From GCA-002727735 sp036159515 (GTDB lineage: Bacteria > Bacteroidota > Bacteroidia > Flavobacteriales_D > Parvicellaceae): a DNA stretch of 6,483 bases. The translations under genes and the position numbers were made by a program. Under the pieces are notes generated by a model. The model was given only the letters and a program-made list of their open reading frames with translations. It did no database searches and was not told the DNA's origin. Of this stretch, positions 1 through 5,411 are shown one piece after another; positions within the stretch are counted from its first letter, which is position 1, and the number at the start of each line of letters is the position of its first letter. The stretch spans positions 1-6,483 of the forward strand of contig JAYYEV010000067.1 in assembly GCA_036159515.1 (NCBI GenBank), written 5' to 3'.

Positions 1-668
1 AAGAATACTTTGAAATTATATTTGACAAACAACAATTTGAACTCATTGCGGATGATTTGTCACCTGTGGATAAGTTGAAGTTTGAGGACAAAAAGAAATA
101 CGCTGATCGTATTGTAGCTACTCAAGCCAAAACAGGGTTAAAAGATTCCATGCGTGCTGCATATGGAAAAACATCTGGTCACCCTATTGTGGTAGCTTGC
201 ATGGACTTTTCTTTTATTGGTGGTTCCATGGGAAATGTAATGGGGGAAAAGATCGCTCGTTCAGTGGAGATGGCTATTGAAAAAAAGTGTCCATTCATGT
301 TGATTTCTAAATCGGGTGGAGCTAGGATGATGGAAGCAGGAATATCATTAATGCAAATGGCTAAAGCATCAGCTAAATTGACTCAATTATCGGCAGCTAA
401 ATTACCTTATATTTCTTATTTAACTGATCCTACTACAGGTGGTGTAACAGCATCTTTTGCCATGTTAGGCGATTTAAACATAGCAGAGCCTGGTGCTCTA
501 ATTGGTTTTGCCGGCCCAAGGGTAATAAAAGAAACCATTGGTCGAGATCTTCCAGAAGGATTTCAAACCAGTGAATTTCTATTGGAAAAAGGTTTTCTAG
601 ATTTTATTGTTGATAGAAGAGAGTTAAGGGGAAAGCTCAACCAAATCATCAATATGTTTAACAAGTAA
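1..668 (+). CDS. accD: Acetyl-CoA carboxylase carboxyltransferase subunit beta (AccD), 5'-truncated by window edge
   Basis: Partial gene. The reading frame is open from base 3 to the TAA at 666-668, giving 221 residues. The residues before the TTG at 57 (EYFEIIFDKQQFE) already look like AccD, so TTG57 is not the start. AccD is usually about 280-300 residues, so roughly 60-70 N-terminal residues, including the four-cysteine zinc ribbon, lie outside the window. The visible part is the carboxyltransferase crotonase-like fold: SGGARMMEAG, then SYLTDPTTGGVTASFAMLGD, then EPGALIGFAGPRVIKETIG and LPEGFQTSEFLLEKG, all typical of the family. With AccA it transfers the carboxyl group from carboxybiotin-BCCP to acetyl-CoA, forming malonyl-CoA for fatty-acid synthesis in the cytoplasm. 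The frame is intact and nothing looks degenerate. The stop overlaps the next start by one base (TAATG). Identification is very secure. Confidence 0.97.
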   Translation, partial: EYFEIIFDKQQFELIADDLSPVDKLKFEDKKKYADRIVATQAKTGLKDSMRAAYGKTSGHPIVVACMDFSFIGGSMGNVMGEKIARSVEMAIEKKCPFMLISKSGGARMMEAGISLMQMAKASAKLTQLSAAKLPYISYLTDPTTGGVTASFAMLGDLNIAEPGALIGFAGPRVIKETIGRDLPEGFQTSEFLLEKGFLDFIVDRRELRGKLNQIINMFNK

Positions 669-1177
669 TGAAGCAAATTCTATTTGTTGTTTCATTTTTC
701 TCTATTTGTGCTTTTAATGCACAAGATTCCTCACTTGTTCATCAGCAGTTTTACGGTAAACAAGAAACGGCCATGAAAATACTTGGTGGTTGGTCTGCTA
801 TCAATTTAGTATCAAGTCCATTTCTAAAAACAAGTGCAATAGAAAGTTGGCCTCATTTTCATCAAATGAATTTCAATTGGAACCTGGTTAATGCAGGTAT
901 TGCCGGTTTAGGTTATGTAGGCATTCAAAAACGGAAGGAAAAATATTGGTCATTATCTTCAATAGAAAAAGAAAGAAATAAATTGAGAAAATCACTAGCT
1001 ATCAACATGGGCTTAGATGTATGCTATATGCTAGCTGGTGCTATACTGAAAAATAGGGCAGGGAAGATGTCGTCAGAAAATCAGGCTAGAAATATTGGTT
1101 TTGGTAATTCATTAATACTACAAGGTGGTTTTTTATTCATTTTTGACGGGGTTTTTGTGTTGAGAATGAAAAATTAA
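668..1177 (+). CDS. Small predicted membrane protein, DUF6992-like
   Basis: 169 residues starting with the ATG that shares its A with the accD stop, so the two are probably co-transcribed and translationally coupled. The N terminus has a signal-peptide-like segment (hydrophobic about 3-17, possible cleavage after FNA at 16-18). Hydrophobic segments follow at about 37-54, 73-87, 112-127 and 149-165, suggesting up to four membrane helices. The pattern LGGWSAINL (39-47), FHQMNFNWNLVN (64-75), GLDVCYMLAGAIL and GNSLILQGGFLFIFDG resembles a Bacteroidota family that I recall as DUF6992; this is from memory, not a search. No catalytic motif is evident and the function is unknown. The pairing with accD may be simple operon packing. 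The final bases overlap a minus-strand reading frame described separately. Confidence 0.85.
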   Translation: MKQILFVVSFFSICAFNAQDSSLVHQQFYGKQETAMKILGGWSAINLVSSPFLKTSAIESWPHFHQMNFNWNLVNAGIAGLGYVGIQKRKEKYWSLSSIEKERNKLRKSLAINMGLDVCYMLAGAILKNRAGKMSSENQARNIGFGNSLILQGGFLFIFDGVFVLRMKN

Positions 1178-1220
1178 TTCTCTACCTTTAATTTCCCAGT
1201 TGCCTCAATCCTCAATTTAG

Positions 1221-1248
1221 CTCCGTTATCGGAGTCAATTTTAATCGT
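1221..1248 (+). terminator. Possible weak terminator hairpin after the accD unit
   Basis: CTCCG (1221-1225), TTAT loop, CGGAG (1230-1234) form a perfect 5-bp stem with a possible extra G-T pair outside it. A T-rich but interrupted tail (CAATTTTAATCGTTTT) follows. It sits 44 bases after the stop of the 668-1177 gene and before the next promoter-like box, which is the right place for a terminator. The short stem and broken T-tract make it weaker than the one at 3851-3876, so it may not function. Confidence 0.4.
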
Positions 1249-1287
1249 TTTACATTTTCCAGTTTAAAAAGCAATCTTAAAAATCAT

Positions 1288-1295
1288 TAACTTTG
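1288..1295 (+). promoter_or_regulatory. Candidate Bacteroidota -7 promoter box for the membrane protein/regulator operon
   Basis: TAACTTTG is an exact match to the TAnnTTTG -7 consensus of Bacteroidota housekeeping promoters and ends 19 bases before the ATG at 1315. No TTG is found at the usual -33 distance (the region is A-rich), so the match is one-sided. If used, transcription would begin near 1300-1303 with a very short leader. Confidence 0.45.
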
Positions 1296-1306
1296 TAAAA
1301 CAAAGT
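1290..1306. promoter_or_regulatory. Inverted repeat overlapping the promoter box: candidate operator
   Basis: ACTTTG-TAAAA-CAAAGT is a perfect inverted repeat with 6-bp arms and a 5-base spacer. It overlaps the -7-like box and the predicted transcription start. A dimeric winged-helix protein bound here would block RNA polymerase, and such a protein is encoded by the second gene of the operon (1962-2252). That link is inference. A chance palindrome in AT-rich DNA, or a small leader hairpin, is possible. Confidence 0.4.
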
Positions 1307-1314
1307 ACTTCACT

Positions 1315-1965
1315 ATGAGCAAAATAAATCCAAAAGAAGAGTTAGCTTCTATCCGAAATATGATGGAAAAGTCAAGTAAGTTTTCGAATCTATCTGGCTT
1401 ATCTATTTTTTTTACAGGTCTTTTAACCATAATTGCTGCAAGTGTCATTTATTTTGATATAGGTTTTTCATATAGTGACGTGGAGATTTCTTACAGTCAA
1501 TTGATTAATAATGAGGGGTCTAAAGAAAATCTGGATCAAAAGATTAGGCTTTTGTCGCTTATAGCAAGTGTAATATTAATACTCTCACTGTTAATTTTAT
1601 ATGTAACTGCTTCTAAAAAGACAAAAAGGGAGGGTATTAAACTCTTTAACCCCACATTCAAGCGTACTGTTAGATCATTAGTTGTTCCTCTTGTTTCAGG
1701 TGGTGTTTTTTCTTTTTTTCTGATACATCACCAAATGTATGGCCTTGTTGCACCTGCTACGTTAATATTCTATGGATTGGGTCTGATTGCCGCCAGCAGA
1801 AATAGCTATGATGAATTGGAAGTTCTTGGATATGTTGAATTAATCCTAGGAATTTTAGCTTCTTATTTTATGGGTGCTGGTTTATTGTTTTGGGTTATAG
1901 GCTTTGGCTTGGGGCATATGTTTTTTGGTAGTTATTTGCATTTTAAATATGACAAGGCTTCATGA
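1315..1965 (+). CDS. Uncharacterised six-helix membrane protein paired with a winged-helix regulator
   Basis: 216 residues. A short polar N terminus (NPKEELASIRNMMEKSSKFSN, residues 5-25) precedes about six membrane segments: roughly 28-47, 79-99, 120-137, 143-160, 171-187 and 188-205. Residues 50-78 form a polar loop between the first two, and a basic loop (KKTKREGIKL) follows the second. The N-terminal IRNMMEKSSKFSNLSGLS motif is one I associate with a recurrent Bacteroidota membrane-protein family found next to small winged-helix regulators (from memory). No transporter signature, nucleotide-binding motif or catalytic residue stands out. The last four bases overlap the next gene (ATGA), indicating co-translation. 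A plausible role is an inner-membrane protein whose abundance or signal is tied to the regulator, but this is inference. Confidence 0.88.
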   Translation: MSKINPKEELASIRNMMEKSSKFSNLSGLSIFFTGLLTIIAASVIYFDIGFSYSDVEISYSQLINNEGSKENLDQKIRLLSLIASVILILSLLILYVTASKKTKREGIKLFNPTFKRTVRSLVVPLVSGGVFSFFLIHHQMYGLVAPATLIFYGLGLIAASRNSYDELEVLGYVELILGILASYFMGAGLLFWVIGFGLGHMFFGSYLHFKYDKAS

Positions 1966-2252
1966 AAGGCTTTGACCAGTTAAATAAAGCTTTTGAATCT
2001 AGGGTAAGATTGGGTCTAATGTCTATACTCAGCGTAAACAGCTGGGTTAGTTATAAAGAGATCAAGGATCTATTAGAAGTAACAGACGGCAACTTAGCAA
2101 GTCATGTTCAATCACTTGAAAAGATAAAATATCTAGAAATTAAAAAACAATTTATTGGTAAAAAACCGCTTACCACCTACAAAGTAACTAAAATGGGTAA
2201 AGAAGCATTTGAAAAACACATTGAAGGATTAGAAAAACTTCTTCTTAAATAA
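1962..2252 (+). CDS. Winged-helix transcriptional regulator (PF13601-like)
   Basis: 96 residues, essentially one winged-helix domain with no ligand-binding domain. Helix 1 is near FESRVRLGLMSILSVN (11-26). The HTH is at about 29-55: VSYKEIKDLLEV, turn TDGN, recognition helix LASHVQSLEKI. The wing is YLEIKKQFIGKKPLTTYKVTKMG (57-79), and a short C-terminal helix may dimerise. The TDGNLASHVQSLEK arrangement is characteristic of the small regulators assigned to PF13601 (HTH_34, winged helix DNA-binding domain), which resemble MarR/PadR/ArsR-type one-domain repressors. ATG 1962 overlaps the TGA of the upstream membrane-protein gene, giving tight coupling. It probably represses its own operon through the repeat at 1290-1306. 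The signal sensed is unknown, and no metal-binding cysteine cluster is present. Confidence 0.92.
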   Translation: MKGFDQLNKAFESRVRLGLMSILSVNSWVSYKEIKDLLEVTDGNLASHVQSLEKIKYLEIKKQFIGKKPLTTYKVTKMGKEAFEKHIEGLEKLLLK

Positions 2253-2265
2253 ATTTGATATTAGA

Positions 2266-2273
2266 TAATTTTG
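2266..2273 (+). promoter_or_regulatory. Candidate -7 promoter box for the lipoprotein gene
   Basis: TAATTTTG matches the Bacteroidota TAnnTTTG consensus exactly and lies about 45 bases before the ATG at 2318. A near-match TTA occurs 18 bases upstream in place of the TTG -33 element. A 10-bp perfect palindrome (TTTGATCAAA, 2278-2287) sits where transcription would start. Such boxes occur by chance in AT-rich DNA, so support is moderate. Confidence 0.4.
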
Positions 2274-2317
2274 TTCCTTTGATCAAATTCATTTTCTTAG
2301 CATTTAAAATTCAAAAC

Positions 2318-3217
2318 ATGAAATTCAATATTTTAAATTTATTAAGCATAACGTTAGTATCTTTTTTAATGTCTTGTGCTGGATCAGAACCAACTGATGT
2401 ACAAGTAGAAGACCCTGCAGCAGAAGTAGAGGTTGAAGTAGCTGAGGCTCCAATCGATGATATTTTTTATCAAGTCCCTAGCCCAAATGATTTATTCAAT
2501 GTGTTAAAGGACGCAGATATTACATATAATAAAGAAATTCTAAACGATTTGAGTCGTGTAGAATCCTTAAATTCAAAAAAAGCAAAAGCATTAAATTTTG
2601 GAGTTTATGCAGCTGATTTAGCTTATGTTTCAAGCTTAGGTCAAATCGGAGATGCATCACCAATTTTTGAAACAATTCGTTCGCTTTCTAAAGAATTAGA
2701 AATTGAGAATGCCATGAATGACGTAATCTATTCAAGAATCCAAGATAATTTAGATGCTTCAAATCCAGATTCCTTGTTTTCACTATCCAATGAAACCTAC
2801 TATAAAGCTTACGCATATCTTGACAACAATGACAGGGGAGATGTACTTGGGATGATTGTTGTCGGAGGATGGGTTGAAGGCCTTAACATTATCTTGAATT
2901 GTCAAGATTACAATGATAGTTCGGAAGTTGTACAACGTATAGCAGATCAGCGTTTAACTTTAGAAAACCTATTGGTATTTGCATCTAGAATTCAAAATGA
3001 AGATCTAGACAACATCATAGCAGAATTAGCACCCGTTGAAGAATTATACAATGGTCTTGTTGTAACTGAGGATTCAGATTTTACAACCGATGAGAGTGAA
3101 GATGGTGTGGTGGTTTTCGGTGGAGGATCAACCGTTTCCTTTTCTGAAGAAGATTTTAACAATTTGAAATCTATTGTAGCTGAAATTAGAGCATCTATTA
3201 TAGATGGAACACTATAA
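2318..3217 (+). CDS. Uncharacterised Bacteroidota lipoprotein, 299 residues
   Basis: The chosen start, ATG 2318, gives a classic lipoprotein signal: MKFN, a hydrophobic core, then LMSC with the lipidated cysteine at 20. An in-frame TTG at 2255 would add 21 residues ahead of that signal and is rejected. After the cysteine comes a short acidic low-complexity linker (about 27-47: EDPAAEVEVEVAEAP). A mainly alpha-helical domain follows, with landmarks FYQVPSPNDLF (50-60), KALNFGVYAADLAYVSSLGQ (90-109), ETYYKAYAYLDNNDRGD and VVGGWVEGLN (181-190). A second acidic, glycine-containing patch at about 250-272 precedes a final helix. I recognise the motif order as that of a conserved Bacteroidota family but know no function. 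It is probably anchored in an envelope membrane; as the residue after the cysteine is Ala, sorting to the surface is unclear. The gene after it starts 16 bases downstream, so they likely form an operon. Confidence 0.88.
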   Translation: MKFNILNLLSITLVSFLMSCAGSEPTDVQVEDPAAEVEVEVAEAPIDDIFYQVPSPNDLFNVLKDADITYNKEILNDLSRVESLNSKKAKALNFGVYAADLAYVSSLGQIGDASPIFETIRSLSKELEIENAMNDVIYSRIQDNLDASNPDSLFSLSNETYYKAYAYLDNNDRGDVLGMIVVGGWVEGLNIILNCQDYNDSSEVVQRIADQRLTLENLLVFASRIQNEDLDNIIAELAPVEELYNGLVVTEDSDFTTDESEDGVVVFGGGSTVSFSEEDFNNLKSIVAEIRASIIDGTL

Positions 3218-3232
3218 TTTAATTTTTAAAGA

Positions 3233-3844
3233 ATGAGAAATTTAATCCTATTACTTACAATTTTAATTTCTGCCCCAGTATCGTTTTGGGCTCAGAACCA
3301 ATCTGAATGTTATAATACAGTTACATTCTGCCCTATCGGAAAAAGACTTGGATTCACACGAAACATGCAGAGTTTTAGTGGAGCTTTTGAGCAAGGTGAT
3401 ACTTCAGAGGTTTCCATAGTTGTTTACAAAAACATGGAATACAGAATCTCTGTATGCTCTCCTTCTCATCCTGAACTAGAAGGTCAATTACAGTTTAAAA
3501 TAGTTGAGTATGTCACCAAAGGTACTTGGGTTGAAAAGCCAAAATTTAAGGAAGAAATATATTATGACGAAGATGGAATGGAGCAAACTAGAAAGGTAGA
3601 AGATGGAGTAGCGAAAAAAAGAGTGTACATTAAAGAACCTGTTGTTAGGTATGATAATACAGAAGATCAAATGAGTCAAGATTTTATTTTTCAATCAAAT
3701 CAGACTAGAAAGCTTAACGTCAAAGTATATGTACCAGATGATGGAGGTGGTGAGATGTCGTCTGGACTTTCCGGTAGTAATTATGCCTGTATAGGACTGC
3801 TTGTTGAACACCAACCTGGAATTATTACAGGATTTAGCAGATAG
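3233..3844 (+). CDS. Uncharacterised secreted/periplasmic protein, 203 residues
   Basis: An N-terminal Sec signal peptide (MRN, hydrophobic about 4-19, likely cleavage after FWA at residue 20) is followed by a mature domain of about 183 residues. It has four cysteines (26, 33, 75, 186), compatible with two disulfides. The segment SEVSIVVYKNMEYRISVC (58-75) looks like a beta strand pair. Residues 103-137 form a charged insert rich in Lys and Glu, and PDDGGGEMSSGLSGSN (168-183) is a flexible loop. Family-level function is unknown to me. The start follows the upstream lipoprotein stop by 15 AT-rich bases, and a strong terminator follows directly, so the two genes form a closed transcription unit. 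A role in the envelope together with the lipoprotein is inference from position. A minus-strand frame inside this gene is a shadow and is not annotated. Confidence 0.85.
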   Translation: MRNLILLLTILISAPVSFWAQNQSECYNTVTFCPIGKRLGFTRNMQSFSGAFEQGDTSEVSIVVYKNMEYRISVCSPSHPELEGQLQFKIVEYVTKGTWVEKPKFKEEIYYDEDGMEQTRKVEDGVAKKRVYIKEPVVRYDNTEDQMSQDFIFQSNQTRKLNVKVYVPDDGGGEMSSGLSGSNYACIGLLVEHQPGIITGFSR

Positions 3845-3850
3845 TTTTTT

Positions 3851-3876
3851 AAACCCTCAATTGAGGGTTTTTTTTT
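3851..3876 (+). terminator. Strong Rho-independent terminator
   Basis: AAACCCTCAATTGAGGGTTT (3851-3870) is a perfect 20-bp palindrome, folding as a stem of ACCCTC/GAGGGT plus A-T pairs around an AATT loop. The right arm runs straight into nine Ts (3868-3876). It begins seven bases after the TAG of the 3233-3844 gene. Its U-tract ends three bases before the next ATG (3880), leaving no room for a conventional promoter or leader between them. Confidence 0.93.
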
Positions 3877-3879
3877 GTC

Positions 3880-4863
3880 ATGAAAGATTTATTTACTTCT
3901 AGTTCCTTCGTTTTAATAATCTCGCATCAAGGCCCAGACGGTGATTCAATTGGTTCCAGTGTAGCATTAGCTAGATACCTTAAAAAACTAAGTGTTAAAA
4001 GTCATATTATTTTTCCAGACCCATTTCCTTCTTATTATGGTTGGCTACTTGAAGAGGAGGATTTTACCGTAGCCAATTCAGATTCAGAAAAATTGCCTTC
4101 ACTATTTAACATGGCAGATTTAATTTGTTGTTTAGATTTTAATCATCTGTACCGATGTGGTGATGTTCTACATAATCATGTCAAACAGTATAATATAGAT
4201 ACCTTGGTCATAGATCATCATACATACCCTGAACATTTCAGTACATATGAATTTATGGATGTTTCTGCTTCTTCAACTTGTGAATTAATCTATCGATTAA
4301 TTCAAGAAAATAATGATATTGATCTTGTTGAGCAGTCCATTTCGGAAGCAATATATACAGGATTGGTAACAGATACGGGGTCATTTAAATTTTCTTCTAC
4401 AACTGCATATACTCATCAGGTAGCTTCACAATTGATGATGACCAATTTTGATCATACTAAAATCCAACAAAGAATAAGTGATGAAAATAGTATTTCAAGG
4501 CTTCATTTATTAGGGTATGCATTACAAAAAATAGTGGTTAATAAGGAATTATCTATTGCTTATTTATTACTAACTGCAGAAGAGTTAAAAAGATTTAATT
4601 TTAAGAAAGGTGATACGGAGGGGTTTGTAAATTATGCACTTTCAATTAAAGGAGTAGAAGTTGCCGTTTTTTTGAGAGAAGATGAATCTATCTTCAAATT
4701 TTCGTTCCGTTCTAAAGGAAAAATAAAGGTAAATGATTTTGCGAAAACATACTATAACGGAGGTGGTCACGAAAATGCGGCTGGTGGATCATCGAAATTG
4801 ATGAACCCAGAGAAAATTAGTATAGAATTAATTGAAAATTTTAAGAAATATTGTCAAGGTTAA
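3880..4863 (+). CDS. nrnA: DHH/DHHA1 phosphoesterase, NrnA-like oligoribonuclease / pAp phosphatase
   Basis: 327 residues with the two-domain DHH-DHHA1 layout of NrnA. Catalytic metal ligands are visible: H16, D20 and D22 in SHQGPDGDSIGSS; D86 in CCLDFNH; the DHH triad D112-H113-H114 in VIDHHTYPEHF; and D165 in GLVTDTGSFKF. The DHHA1 substrate-binding domain ends with FRSKG (276-280) and GGGHENAAGG (294-303). Members of the family degrade 2-5-nt RNAs to mononucleotides and dephosphorylate 3'-phosphoadenosine 5'-phosphate in the cytoplasm; which activity dominates here cannot be told. ATG 3880 is the only good start, because an in-frame TGA lies at 3862-3864, inside the terminator. The N terminus is therefore short, with only 15 residues before the first ligand. 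The gene overlaps the next by 13 bases. No convincing promoter is visible just upstream. Confidence 0.94.
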   Translation: MKDLFTSSSFVLIISHQGPDGDSIGSSVALARYLKKLSVKSHIIFPDPFPSYYGWLLEEEDFTVANSDSEKLPSLFNMADLICCLDFNHLYRCGDVLHNHVKQYNIDTLVIDHHTYPEHFSTYEFMDVSASSTCELIYRLIQENNDIDLVEQSISEAIYTGLVTDTGSFKFSSTTAYTHQVASQLMMTNFDHTKIQQRISDENSISRLHLLGYALQKIVVNKELSIAYLLLTAEELKRFNFKKGDTEGFVNYALSIKGVEVAVFLREDESIFKFSFRSKGKIKVNDFAKTYYNGGGHENAAGGSSKLMNPEKISIELIENFKKYCQG

Positions 4864-5411
4864 TAATAATTAGTTTTCAAGTAATTATTTTTCTCTTGTT
4901 TGTATCTTGTAGACAAACAGATTCTAATCCGTTTAAAGTTCAAAAACCTGCTAAGCTAGATAAAGAGACTTCAATTTCTTTAAATAAATATTGGATACAA
5001 GATGAACATTTCCAAATAAAAACATACTGTGAAAGACAGGGGTGGAAAATGAGTATATCCCCATCGGGTCTTAATTACATGATTATAGACTCTTCTTCCA
5101 CAACTTCTTCTAGCAGACTGGATTCACCTAATATCGGTGACGAAGTTATACTTTCTTATGATATTAGACTTCTTGACCCTAACCAGACAAGATGTTATCA
5201 CTCTGATTCAAATGGCTTAGCTAGATTCAAGGTCGATCAATCTCTTGTAGAATCAGGTCTTCATGAAGTGGTAACATACTTAGGAGTTGGTGATAGTGCA
5301 TTAGTTGTATTGCCTCATTATTTAGCTCACGGTATTGCCGGTGATAATCAAAAAATTCCTCCATTATCACCCGTCTTATATTTTATAAAACTCATAGATG
5401 TTAAAACGTAG
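4851..5411 (+). CDS. gldI: GldI-like FKBP-type peptidyl-prolyl isomerase lipoprotein (TTG start)
   Basis: 186 residues. The N terminus is a lipoprotein signal: MSR, a hydrophobic stretch, and FVSC with the lipid cysteine at 20. The start must be TTG 4851: an in-frame TAA lies at 4842-4844 and no ATG or GTG precedes the signal. It overlaps nrnA by 13 bases. Residues 43-80 contain a helical linker (ISLNKYWIQDEHFQIKTYCE) and GWKMSISPSGLNYMII, as in GldI-type proteins. The FKBP fold spans about 95-186: GDEVILSYDIRLLD, then FKVDQSLVESGLHEVV, LGVGDSALVVLPHYLAHGIAGD, and KIPPLSPVLYFIKLIDV. GldI is a lipoprotein needed for gliding motility in Flavobacterium johnsoniae, and placement after nrnA fits it. 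By my alignment, the active-site tyrosine of the FKBP YAYG/LAYG motif is histidine 160 here. Isomerase activity may thus be weak. The symbol is provisional; the FKBP lipoprotein assignment is firm. Confidence 0.85.
   Translation: MSRLIIISFQVIIFLLFVSCRQTDSNPFKVQKPAKLDKETSISLNKYWIQDEHFQIKTYCERQGWKMSISPSGLNYMIIDSSSTTSSSRLDSPNIGDEVILSYDIRLLDPNQTRCYHSDSNGLARFKVDQSLVESGLHEVVTYLGVGDSALVVLPHYLAHGIAGDNQKIPPLSPVLYFIKLIDVKT

Noticed and set aside
57..668. A complete 203-residue protein starting at TTG 57
   Set aside because: The frame stays open to base 3 and those residues match AccD, so the gene is simply cut by the window edge.
2255..2317. TTG start at 2255 for the lipoprotein
   Set aside because: It would put 21 residues in front of a clear lipoprotein signal peptide that begins at ATG 2318, and would overlap the likely promoter.
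3488..3694. Minus-strand 68-residue open frame
   Set aside because: It lies wholly inside the intact 3233-3844 gene, has an unlikely Phe/Ile-rich composition and shows no recognisable features; an AT-rich shadow.
5055..5120. Serine-rich SSSTTSSSR stretch in the GldI-like protein as a possible repeat or frameshift
   Set aside because: It is a short linker-like segment in an intact frame just before the FKBP domain; no nucleotide repeat unit is evident.
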